From Hyalella azteca (Eukaryota; Arthropoda; Malacostraca; Amphipoda; Hyalellidae), in assembly GCF_000764305.2 (NCBI RefSeq), contig NW_025930752.1, forward strand, positions 310,001 through 374,000: 64,000 bases of DNA, given 5' to 3'. Shown here piece after piece: positions 36,154-45,620 of this stretch. The number at the start of each line of letters is the position of its first letter. Positions within the stretch are counted from its first letter, which is position 1. Under the pieces are notes generated by a model, which saw only the letters and a program-made list of their open reading frames with translations, searched no databases and was not told the DNA's origin. The position numbers were made by a program, and so were the translations under genes.

Positions 36154-36411
36154 ATGTTCTTGTTTACCGCCAAAGTTCAACAAATGCTGGTATACATCTT
36201 ACCAGGCAACAACTGCGAAGACTCAGAAGTTGCTTGTTGTCTCGCGTTTGAATTTTTGCTCGTTAAACAGGCGCAGCCTTTAATTGAGGACGCTTACAAG
36301 AGGCCAGACAATAGGAAAGCTCCGGAGCTTATCTCACGAAGCGCATCGGTCGCTCAAGAGGAAATCCGACGAGACGCAAACACAAATGTTGAATGGTACG
36401 GAACTGGTTGC
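36154..36411 (+). CDS. Candidate coding fragment between two arrays, unrecognised
   Basis: A plus-strand frame starts ATGTTCTTG at 36154 and its first ~85 codons are non-repetitive with mixed, coding-like codon use. It includes a cysteine pair (NNCEDSEVACC) and an acidic/basic stretch (SASVAQEEIRRDANTN). From about 36410 it runs into the 20-bp minisatellite and stops at 36471, so the last ~20 residues are repeat-derived. No hydrophobic leader beyond a mildly hydrophobic start and no recognised domain. It could be an exon truncated by array expansion, or a chance frame in a moderately GC-rich patch. Confidence 0.15.
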
Positions 36412-36945
36412 CTGGAACTGGTGGCAGGTGACCAAGACTGGTGGCAGGTGAAAGAATCTGGTGGCAAGTGACTAAAACTGGTGGCAGGTGACTGAAGCTT
36501 GAGGCAGGTGGCCGTAAATGGTGAAAGGTGAATGAATATGGTGGCAGGTGACTGAAACTGTTGAAGATTGACGGAAACTGGAGGCAGGTGATTAAAATTG
36601 GGGGGCAGGTGACCGAAACAAAGGACCGGTGACCAAAACTTGTGGCAGGTGGATGAGCCTGGTGGCAGGTGAACGAAACTGGTGGCAGGGAACTGAAACT
36701 TGTGGCAGGTGACCGAAAATGGTGACATGTGTATGAAACTGGTGGCAGGTGGCTGAAACTGTTGAAGATTGACGGAAACTGGAGGCAGGTGATTAAAATT
36801 GGGGGCAGATGACCGAAACAGAGGACCGGTGACCGAAACTTGTGGCAGGTGGATGAGTCTGGTGGCAGGTGAACGAAACTGGTGGAATATACCGGTGATA
36901 GAGGATTGAAACTGGTGCCAGGTGAGCGAAACTGGTGACTGCATG
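36410..36945. repeat. 20-bp minisatellite with a 201-bp higher-order repeat
   Basis: The basic unit is GGTGGCAGGTGACTGAAACT (20 bp), about 26 copies with substitutions. A distinctive run of variants (CTGTTGAAGATTGACGGAAA, GGAGGCAGGTGATTAAAATT, GGACCGGTGACC, GTGGATGAG) occurs at 36559 and again at 36760, exactly 201 bp apart and nearly identical over about 130 bp. So a block of roughly ten units was duplicated as a whole. The minus strand is open for 201 codons through the array; the peptide (HLPPVSV/HQFQSP-type repeats) is repeat-derived. Confidence 0.95.
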
Positions 36946-37494
36946 CATGATGTGGCCAAGCGAACGCCTACGTTCGCTTCTCTTTGTCATGGAATGCGTC
37001 CAAAGTTGTGATATTAAATTCTTAATAATTATACTACGTATAACTCTACACAATTGGGGCCGCATGTCTGTTTATGCGATCAATATAACTCTGTTTATGC
37101 ATGAGACTCCATATCCTTTCATGTACTAAGTATAACTTTAAAATTGGTGCTACATATCAAATGCACGAAATATAGCTCCATAATTGGGATTGTATGGCCT
37201 GCTACGTATTTCCAACGAAACTGCAGCTCAATAACTGAATGGTCTCCTCCTTGCGGCATAATACTCATGAAGTGGGGGATTTTGTGAGGCATGGATCGAA
37301 TTCAGCGGCCTTTGTGAGTAATTTAGTACCGAGGAAAAGCTACTCAATGTTTCTATTGTTGAGTCCGCATTTGAAATGCAAGAAGCGACACTGAGCTTCG
37401 CTTTGGAGCTGCCATATGGGACTGCTTTGTGGGGACCTCTGACTGGGCCATATATGGTCTATATTAAGGTCTACATATGCAAGGTAAAGGCCTA

Positions 37495-37600
37495 AACTTG
37501 TCACAATTGAGGGAAACCTATGCAAGGTTTCCCTCAATTTCCCTCAAGGTTTTATGGAGCATGCAATGAACAGGCCCAAACTTGTCACAATTGAGGGAAA
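37495..37600. repeat. Direct repeat with nested 14-bp-stem hairpin
   Basis: AAACTTGTCACAATTGAGGG then AAAC appears near 37494 and again near 37578. Within the first copy AATTGAGGGAAACC (37505-37518) pairs with GGTTTCCCTCAATT (37526-37539) across a 7-base loop, and a further TTTCCCTCAAGG follows. Just downstream, TTGGCGCTAA / CTGGCGCTAA / TAGGCAGACGCTTAAC variants form a short degenerate repeat. Confidence 0.8.
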
Positions 37601-39722
37601 CTGGCTAAAATTTGGCGCTAAGTTGGTGAAATTCTGGCGCTAAACTGGTGATAGGCAGACGCTTAACTAGTTTCAAGCTGATGGTTGGCTAATGAACTGT
37701 AAGTGAAAAACTGGCTGGGGACGGCGATTTTAAAAATTTAAATTCTGATGATCACGGCTGGGAGTAAATGAGAACATAATCGCAATATCCTCATTCAAGA
37801 CAATTGAGTTACATTTACAGCATTGAAATGGGAGAACTTGCATTAGAAATGCTATAAAGTTTCAAGCCATCTGATTTTGAACTTTATTAAATGTTTTACT
37901 GCCGGCCAGCAGGCGTTGTCTGTCCACCCGTTAAACGCGTTTGATTTTTAATGGAGCTGGTGGACTCAGCTGGCGCTACAACTGATCTTCCTCATAATTT
38001 AATGATCAAAAAATTAAGTAAAGCGGATTGTGGCTAGGTCTTCCTGAGATGGTCAGGAAAGGCAGGCAGGATATAGCAACGGCGGCTGAGAACATGACGA
38101 GAGCGAATATAAGGGAATAAAGAATAAGATGGTATAAGTTAGATGAATGAGAACTAAGGGTGTGACGGAAGATCCTTAATTTAGCTTTACTATAAGACGA
38201 GCAAATTGAAAACGAAAATAAGATGAAAATCAAAGGAGGAGATTTCAATTAGAAGTAAAAAGATTTTGATGGAAAAAATAACAGGGAGAAGGAAATGAAA
38301 GGTCCACATGATGAAAAGATGCGGTGAAAGGAGATGTGATATGCAGAGTAATGTTGTAGCAGAGGTGGTAAGTTAAAGTTCGCCTGAATTGAAATGAATG
38401 AGTTAAGTTCAATTTAATTCAGAAAGTTTATGGATAGAATACACGAACGAAAAAAAAACGTATTGCTACGGTATAGTTTCAATCGAATTAGTCATTCGAG
38501 CATAAAATGCCAGAATAGAGTACCTATTTTTATTAAAAAAACAATTAACATTTTTTTTGATCATTATGAAATAAAGACTGTATAACTTAGAATGCGGTCA
38601 CAATATATATGAATGTGATGAATACCGATATTTTCTATAAGTTTCAATAGTTTCAATCTCTCTAATTTATTGGCACTGTTTCAACTCTCTTGAAAGTGCT
38701 TCTTAAAAATGAACTTCTTAAAGTGAAAATAATGAATTTATACTTTCGATCTCATAGAAAATGAAGAATATATATGCTTGTACATCTTAAACACTGAAGT
38801 CAAACACATAGAAACGCCTCGTAGTACATATTTCCCTGCATTCACATTAAAAAAAAAGGATTGCTAATTTTTATGCTTTTTCTACTTAAAATTTCAAAAT
38901 AAATTTTGTACGGCTATATATGTCGGATTTTCACCGGAAAATTATCAAAAAAAATTGCATGGTAGCTTCTTCTCTTCTGCTTCGCGACTCACGCGACTCA
39001 TTATCCCTTCGTATTGCCTTCCCCTGGTCTCTAATTCCAATTACTGCAATTAGGTTAATCAAATCAAAAAATCCCAATTTGATTGAAACCCTTCTAGGCA
39101 GTTTGTATATTCCTGACCGACCCTTACATATACCAATGATAATTTTTAAACGATGCTGGAAATACTTCAATGAAGATTAGTAATCATAATTTAAATGCCC
39201 GGCACTCATTGATGCTAATCGCTCCTTCAGAAGATTATAATATAAAAACGGGGGAAATTTCCCGGTATAATATTCAACGCAAGACACGAATTCGTCCACT
39301 CATAACTATTATTTTAATTGGGGCTAACAGATCAAATGCAACAATTATTGATGATAAATGACCATTTGAAAACACAAAAAATTGTTATTGAACATCGCAC
39401 ACCCGTCACTATAGATATCGTAATTCATTAAATCGCAAACACGACATAGCCTAATGACTCCGTTAATACCCACCACCAGCTGTAATTGAAATAACATTAA
39501 GGTAATTTCGAAAAAGTTCTAATGTTCGGAAACAATGTTCGTTTAGAATCGACACTTCTGATATACTTAATGCACGCTTTTTTTCTCAAATAATGTGTGG
39601 CATTTATAGTAGAATTTTTTCCAAAAATTCAGCTATAATTCAATTAATAATAATAATTCAAAATTTTTTGGTTGAGCGACACATAAATTAAACACAAATT
39701 TATTTTTCGCTAAACCTCTTAC
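37601..39722. other. Intergenic, no gene recognised
   Basis: Two facing frames (86 codons plus, 79 minus) overlap at 38920-39180, and a 63-codon plus frame follows. None matched a family I know; I considered and dropped a mitochondrial insertion. Otherwise AT-rich and featureless. Confidence 0.35.
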
Positions 39723-39907
39723 CTGCGTACTTTATTAAGTAGATCGCGGAAGTTTCACAAAAAACTATTTAGTGATAGTTTTTATAATTTATAAGTTTAA
39801 CTTTAATTCTAATTAAATTACACCTAAAGCGAACCCTGCCAACCTTACAGATTGACGTAACCAACGGTACAGCGCACGCTGACGAACTTCAAGTGTAAAC
39901 CACATAC
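39723..39907 (-). CDS. Candidate internal or terminal exon with splice-like borders
   Basis: On the minus strand a pyrimidine-rich TTTCTCTTTTCAG ends at 39908 and a donor-like CGCAG|GTAAGA lies at 39723/39722, bracketing 185 bases. The first ~95 are markedly less AT-rich than the flanks. In one phase ATG at 39905 opens a 30-codon frame ending at TAA 39813-39815 (MWFTLEVRQRALYRWLRQSV...). In another phase an open stretch ends in TAA after 20 codons. The CAG|GTATGT at the first border could itself be a donor instead. Splice-like strings are common by chance in T-rich DNA, so this is a weak candidate, with no known product. Confidence 0.15.
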
Positions 39908-40395
39908 CTGAAAAGAGAAATAAATCTTTAATCATTGACATATCGGTAAAATTTCATTGTGCATTTAAGAGCATTACAAATGAATTTTTAAATTCACTTC
40001 AATGATAGTATACAGAATAATATTTATTGTCAACACGCATAATATTTATTGTCAACTCACTGAATTACGATTGTGTGCACACTTCTGCATAGATAATAAA
40101 TACACTGTGGTTCGCACGGAACTGTTTCAACGTGAATAACCAAGCGGTACAAGAGACTACCAATGAATAACTTAATGACAGACAATCACTATTAATTTTG
40201 ATTAAATCAAATTATACCACAAATTAAATTCTTTAAAGCTTAGTGTAAACGATTTTTCCTGTAAAGTTTATTGAACCACGAACCAAAATTTACTGGACAA
40301 CGTGATTAATAGCGGCGGCCATAAAATTACCAATTATTTAAGGTCAGAGATTTACCGCAAATCAATTAAAGAGAACAACTGGATCAATATTCAAG
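39908..40395. other. AT-rich intergenic DNA
   Basis: Nothing recognised apart from a near-repeat of TAATATTTATTGTCAAC at about 40019 and 40042. Confidence 0.4.
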
Positions 40396-40581
40396 AAAAC
40401 CCTGAAAAAATATAACTCGGTACTCACTGCAGTGAGTGACAGAGGGCGCATTTTCTCGTCGACGAAAACTTGAGGTCACGGACGGACGGAAAGACGGACA
40501 GACAGACGGACGGACATGGCGAGCAGAATAGTGCATTTTTTCCATAAATGAGAAAATGCGCTAAAAACCCTGAAAAAATAT
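40396..40581 (+). mobile_element. (GTCY)n-bearing dispersed element, copy 2, with 18-bp flanking repeats
   Basis: The body at 40414-40563 matches copies 1, 3 and 4: AACTCGGTACTCACTGCAGT, GCGCATTTTCTCGTCGACGA, a (GACGGACR)n tract on the plus strand, ATAGTGCATTTTTTCCATAA and GAGAAAATGCGC. GCGCATTTTCTC and GAGAAAATGCGC are perfect 12-bp subterminal inverted repeats. AAAACCCTGAAAAAATAT occurs exactly on both sides (40396-40413 and 40564-40581), an 18-bp direct repeat that looks like a target duplication. Helentron-type elements are not expected to make such duplications, so the transposition mode is open. Confidence 0.75.
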
Positions 40582-40865
40582 CTTAGAATGGGTTCTTGAA
40601 GCCGGTATTCATGCACATTCCTTGATCCCCTATCTATCCCTCGGCAATCCTCAGTGGCCGCTAAATGTGCGATGGTCGACCACGCACAGCTTAGATAAAT
40701 TTTTAATGCCTGAATAATGTGTCAAAATGAATATTCCATGAAGAGATCACGAAGTTGACGAGGGAACAATTCTGTCTCTTTCAATAAATAAAATTCATGT
40801 TTTTAAAAGGTTATTACTGATCGAGAGTGAGGTTTCATGACCGTATTGCCGACCAACACAGCCCA
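40582..40865. other. Spacer between dispersed element and 30-bp array
   Basis: No repeat or gene recognised in this short stretch; the plus-strand open frame through the array begins at 40827. Confidence 0.35.
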
Positions 40866-41405
40866 GCATGCCTCACGGCTGGCCGCCCCTGCCCTGCATG
40901 CCTCATGGCTGGCCGCCCCTGCCCAGCATGCCTCATGGCTGGCCGCCCCTGCCCTGCATGCCTCATGGCATTGCCCAGCATGCCTCATGGCCGGCCGCCC
41001 CTGCCCTGCATGACTCATGGCTGGCCGCCCCTGCCCAGCATGCCTCATGGCTGGCCGCCTCTGCCCAGCATGCCTCACGACTGGCCTCGGCTGCCCAGCA
41101 TGTCTCATGACTGGCCTCGGCTGCCCAGCATGGCTGGCCGCCCCTGCCCATCATACCTCATGGCTGGCCGCTCCTGCCCAGCATGCCTCATGGCTGGCCG
41201 CCCCTGCCCTGCATGCCTTATGGCTGGCCGCCCCTGCCCTGCATGCCTTATGGCTGGCCGCCCCTATCCTACATGCCTCATGGCTGGCCGCCTCTGCCCA
41301 GCATGCCTCATGGCTGGCCGCCCCTGCCCTGCATGCGTCATGACTAGCCGCCCCTGCCCTGCATGCCTCATGGCTGGCCGCCCCTGCCCATCATACCCCA
41401 TGTCT
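40866..41405. repeat. 30-bp GC-rich minisatellite, about 18 copies
   Basis: The unit is CATGCCTCATGGCTGGCCGC then CCCTGCCCAG, 30 bp, alternating CCCAG and CCCTG types. Because the unit is a multiple of three, frames stay open on both strands. The plus frame 40827-41474 has 215 codons of decapeptide repeats (MAGRPCPACL-like) with a short non-repeat C-terminus. Two further plus frames (80 and 108) and minus frames (101, 63, 97) overlap it. I read this as non-coding, though the longest frame would be the one to test. It is the most GC-rich array in the window. Confidence 0.95.
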
Positions 41406-42072
41406 AGCCACTCTAATCCATCCCTCAACACAGCACCGATCTCACCCTCGCAGCTCGCGACAGCTCGGTCATAATTCGCCGCGGCTGCGAAATGTTTTAT
41501 GGAGACAAAGAAAAGACGGTCGAGAGGGGAACGCAATTCAGAGTTCGGACAACGCAACCAATATTACGGTCTTGGAAGCGAACCAATGGTGCGGGAATAC
41601 ATTCATTGCTGCTAGATTTTAATTTGGAATGGGGGGAGTTGGAATATATAAGAGGTGTCACAGATATTTATGGTGCATCCAAGTGATTGTGATGGAGGGT
41701 GCATGTCATTGTGGATAGGATATATTCTGCTGCAGGGAGAATGTGATGCGTCATTTAGGGCAAACCGTCGTCGTCTATGTGGCCTCCGAAGAACCGACGA
41801 AGATTTTTAATAGTGGATCAAGGTTTGTATTAGTAGATTTCTCCCTCAGTGGAGATCACAGTGTGAGGGATACTACGCACAATCATTTACGCTACGGTAA
41901 TGTTTATGAAAGATGCGGAGAATCAACAGTTGCCTTATTATTCGACCCTCTAGAAAATACTTTATTAAATCCTGTGAAACAACACGCTTGAATAATTTCG
42001 TCCATATAAATCACTTGATTCATTCCATTTCAGTCATTTAATTCATTTCATTTATTGAATTTCTAGTTAACA
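41406..42072. other. Moderately GC-rich DNA with two small plus-strand frames
   Basis: Frames of 64 codons (41492-41686) and 82 codons (41743-41991) on the plus strand follow the 30-bp array. They are non-repetitive and share a similar LVDFSL / LLDFNL string (around 41825-41865 and 41612-41635), which may be coincidence or a weak duplication. No known domain. A coding role is unproven. Confidence 0.25.
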
Positions 42073-42096
42073 TCACTTATCTTTCCAGATAAGTGA
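42073..42096. repeat. 10-bp-stem hairpin with 4-base loop
   Basis: TCACTTATCT (42073-42082) and AGATAAGTGA (42087-42096) are perfectly complementary across TTCC. No T-run or other context makes it a terminator or RNA gene. Confidence 0.6.
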
Positions 42097-42538
42097 GATA
42101 ATAACAAGTCTTTTGTTGGCGGATAATTGTTCGATTAAATTTTGTTACCCTTGCGACGCAATTACTAAATAATGGTTACTTATAGGCTATAGCTTCGTCA
42201 AATGTGCCTCACGTCATTGCTCATTCGTCCGGTGAATGCAAAGTTGTATGACTGCAACAGCAGCAACTGAGTGAATATAATGACCAAGAGTTCCATTACA
42301 TTAATTGCAATTGCTTTACAAGAAATCTCTGATTAATTTGATTTCCTAGTATCCTGAAACATTATTACACTCTAATTTTTTATTGAGCTGATGATCCATT
42401 AACGCAATTTTCACTCGTATTACAGTCTGATATTTATACACCTTCGTCTCTCTCGAAATTCTCCAATAGACATAATAATTTCTTAATAAATAATCAGCAT
42501 CAATGACACGTTTTTTCGCTCATACCTAAGCTGATTCT
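42097..42538. other. AT-rich intergenic DNA
   Basis: Nothing recognised. Confidence 0.4.
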
Positions 42539-42668
42539 TGCGGATTTCCAACGCGTTAGCGATCATGTTACAATCGGTATCAATGTTGGCCATTATTGAT
42601 TGTCGCGGATTTCCAAAGCCTTGGAGATAAAGTTACAATCGGTATCAATGTTGCCCTTTATATATTGA
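42539..42668 (+). repeat. Two-copy tandem duplication, 65 bp
   Basis: GCGGATTTCCAA (42540 and 42605) and GTTACAATCGGTATCAATGT recur 65 bp apart, with several differences between the copies. Confidence 0.9.
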
Positions 42669-42847
42669 TATTTGGGTTACAGCAATGATCATTACAATGC
42701 TGCCATTATTGCCATACAAGAAAGACTACTGGTATTCTGGACCGGAAGTTGCTCTGGTGCAGATGACCGTTCTCGGTCATCTGATATCAGACTGAGTTCC
42801 TCACGCCAACTTGTGGTGGCAAGAAAGAACGACATGTTCGTCATTAG

Positions 42848-43222
42848 TGTCAGAGTTGATAGGTACATCTCTGTATCACACTTATTATAACATTTTTATT
42901 TGCAATTAATGTCAGAGTTAATAGGTACATCTCTGTATCACACTTATTATAACATTTTTATTTGCAATATGAGTCACTGTTGATAGGTACATCTCTGTAT
43001 CTCACTTATTATAACATTTTTATTTGCAATATGAGTCAGAGTAGATAGGTACATCTCTGTATCACACTTATTTTAACATTTTTATTTACAATATGAGTCA
43101 GAGTTGATAGGTACATCTCTGTATCACACTTATATAACATTTTTATTTGCAATATGAGTCAGAGTCGATAGGTACATCTCAGTGTCACACTTATTATGCC
43201 ATTTTTCTTTGCAATATGAGGG
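42848..43222 (+). repeat. 62-bp tandem array, 6 copies
   Basis: The unit carries GTCAGAGTTGATAGGTACAT, CTCTGTATCACACTTATT, ATAACATTTTTATTTGCAAT and ATGA. GATAGGTACA or AATAGGTACA occurs near 42858, 42920, 42982, 43044, 43106 and 43167. Copies are highly similar, with the last two most diverged. A 72-codon frame ends in the first copy and is not supported as coding. Confidence 0.95.
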
Positions 43223-43957
43223 GTCTCCATAATGTATCTCTGAGCATCCAACACGGAACGGAAAATTATTAGTAATTTACTAAACAAATATTACGAAGCC
43301 AATGTAAGTTTGCAATATCCTGCGAACAATAATCGTTGATTTTGACTTAGATGCAATGGCCAGTAATTTTCAATTATATGAATACATGTCAATCATAGGT
43401 AGAGAAGCTCATGATATAACGATACATAACAAGTCAATAAAGAGGTAAAATTTTTTAATTTATGACTTTTGAGTTTGCCATGATGGTATTATATGCGGCA
43501 AGATTTTCATCACGCAAAAAACCGTCATTCTTGTCAGTACGATAACAAGCTTTGAATAAAATGATTTGGTATCTCATTGAACTATTCGAATTCAGCGTCT
43601 AAAGAGGCAAGCCTGCTAAGGTCTAAGAAATATTTACGTCAACAGACAGAATGACTATCGACCTCAGAAATAGTCCTTGAAACTCAATATACAGAATACT
43701 ACAATTACTCTGACCAAACATTACAAATAATGGACAAAGAGACTTGCAGTCTCGGAGTCTTTTCGGTGGCCAGTAATATCTTTGCGTCGAATTCGAATCG
43801 TTATAGCAAACTGTGGCGCTGGTGCAAGGGGATAATTGAACTAATTACTCCAGTCTACACGCAAACTAACCTTACTAGATTTGCTTTTATAATTCACGCG
43901 CCGTGTGATAAAGGCTTTGTGAAACATAACACTAAACCTATCAGTTTGCGGACACCT
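43223..43957. other. AT-rich intergenic DNA
   Basis: One 84-codon plus frame (43730-43984) ends in the following repeat. No motif recognised. Confidence 0.35.
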
Positions 43958-44319
43958 ATCATGACATATCATATCATTGTATAGTTATATGTAAAAATGT
44001 ATCATTTCATCCACATATATTGCAACAATGTTCTGATCATTGATTCTGACCAATGGTTCTGACCAATGTTCTGACCAATGGTTCTGACCAATGTTCTGAC
44101 CAATGGTTCTGACCACAATTATGTAATAATTGTAAGCTTACATTCAAATGCGCATTAGTTTACAGATATGCCATGAGCCATGTATCATATCATTGTAGTT
44201 ATGTTAGAAAATGTATCATTTCATCCACATATATTGCAACGAGCATTAGTTACAGATATGTTTCATATCATTGTAGTTATGTTCAAAAATGTATTATTTC
44301 ATCCACATATATTGCAAGA
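43958..44319 (+). repeat. About 80-bp repeat, three copies, split by a 13-bp array
   Basis: TCATATCATTGTAGTTATGT, AAAATGTATCATTTCATCCA and CATATATTGCAA recur with ends near 44026, 44240 and 44319. Copies 2 and 3 are adjacent and include GCATTAGTT...ACAGATATG. The first is separated from them by the TTCTGACCAATGG array at 44029-44116 and about 35 bp more. The short array probably arose at or was inserted into a unit junction. Confidence 0.9.
44029..44116. repeat. 12/13-bp array TTCTGACCAATGG, locus 1
   Basis: About seven units alternate between 13 bp (TTCTGACCAATGG) and 12 bp (TTCTGACCAATG). The same unit forms a much longer array at 46989-47376 in the same orientation. Confidence 0.93.
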
Positions 44320-44326
44320 AACCTTG

Positions 44327-44700
44327 CCGAGACCCATTAATCTTCAGGATACTCAACATAAATCCCAAGGTACACTGTATGTTGTTATTTTGTGCCAGCT
44401 TCTTCCTCTGCATAGAACAAAATTGTTGGTCCGTCGGTGGTCGATGGTCGCCATAAAAGGCCTTCCGTGAGCCAGCAAAGATTTTCCTGGGTCAAGGGTA
44501 ACTGGATCATTATTCATTTTATTCGAACATTATTATGCTCGTCGCGAAGAACAAAGTTTTAATAAATTACCATGAGAATTTCACTGAATTCGTGGCACAG
44601 ATGCTGTTTGGTGCTGTGCGAGAAAGAGCGAGAATAAAAAAACGCCATTTGAACATTATGAAAGTTGAAACATTTAAAACTTTCCCTAACCTTAAGAATA
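44327..44700. other. Intergenic spacer, nothing recognised
   Basis: Contains the end of a repeat-derived frame and a 62-codon plus frame (44535-44723), neither with recognisable features. Confidence 0.35.
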
Positions 44701-44809
44701 ATATAATTCAAATTCATGGATGAAAATTATATCATTTAAATTCATGGATGAAAATGATATAATTCAAGTTCATGGATGAAAATGATATAATTCAAATTCA
44801 TGGATGAAA
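44701..44809 (+). repeat. 28-bp tandem repeat, 4 copies
   Basis: CATGGATGAAAATGATATAA then TTCAAATT; CATGGATG starts at 44715, 44743, 44771 and 44799, an exact 28-bp period with few differences. Confidence 0.95.
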
Positions 44810-44994
44810 TCGTTATCGGTCCGCTGAAAGAAAACCAATAAACTCTTCATCTGCCCAAGGTGGAAAATATCGATAGCTGCCATATGGGAACCATCAGCAG
44901 ACGTCATAAGAATTAATTATATTACGAGGTTCTAATGGCACTATCCCAACGATATGATGACAGCTGCGTAAAAGTAGATTGTAATGATCAATCC

Positions 44995-45012
44995 TCTAGG
45001 ATCGATCCTAGA
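44995..45012. repeat. 18-bp perfect palindrome
   Basis: TCTAGGATCGATCCTAGA reads the same on both strands. It is mixed-composition rather than AT-only, so chance is less likely than for AT palindromes. It may be a protein-binding dyad, but no flanking gene is visible. Confidence 0.7.
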
Positions 45013-45525
45013 AATATGCCAATATATGCGAATGTAGGCACAAGTATTAGGTTGGCTATGTTTTGTTTGGTTTTAACATGAATTTACAGCACTGGTGATG
45101 CCAAAAATCCTAACAATCGGAAAATGTAGGCCCTAGAAAATATTTTTTCAGAATTTTCTTCGGCGTTTTGGGCATCAGTTCATTTATGTGAAGAGCAATA
45201 CATTTTATTTCTTAACCGTATGATCTGCTTTTCCCACAGATTGGGAAATAAGAATCGCGTTTATAAAGCAACCAAAAATGCAGCATTACATCAATATTTT
45301 GTTCTGACACCGCAATCAATTCATTTTCCCTCCTCAGCTCACATTTTAGCTCAACTGAAACATGAGTCTGCTACAGTCAGTCTGTTACAGATAATATGTA
45401 CCTGTAATACGCTACTTTAATAATTAGAGAACTATACTAGTAAGATAACAATGCTGATCTTCTATTTCGAGTTATCATTTAATATGAGGTATGATAATGA
45501 AGACAAACCTAGTAGCAGCTCACGG

Positions 45526-45620
45526 CTGTATCATCTCATTAGGGTTTGAATAGACGACTGTATCATCTCATTAGGGTTTGAATAGACGACTGTATAATCT
45601 CATTAGGGTTGAATAGATTA
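45526..45620 (+). repeat. 32-bp tandem repeat, 3 copies
   Basis: CTGTATCATCTCATTAGGGT then TTGAATAGACGA; starts at 45526, 45558 and 45590. The third copy has small changes. A further AATAGACGACTG fragment lies near 45657. Confidence 0.93.

Noticed and set aside
36354..36959. 201-codon minus-strand frame as a protein
   Set aside because: Open only because the 20-bp minisatellite lacks stops on that strand; the peptide is unit-derived.
38920..39361. Nuclear insertion of mitochondrial DNA
   Set aside because: I compared the reading frames with conserved mitochondrial subunits such as ND1 and found no convincing match.
45048..45075. Mariner-type terminal repeat (TTAGGTTGGCTATG after TA)
   Set aside because: It looks like a mariner end, but I found no matching inverted end within several kilobases.
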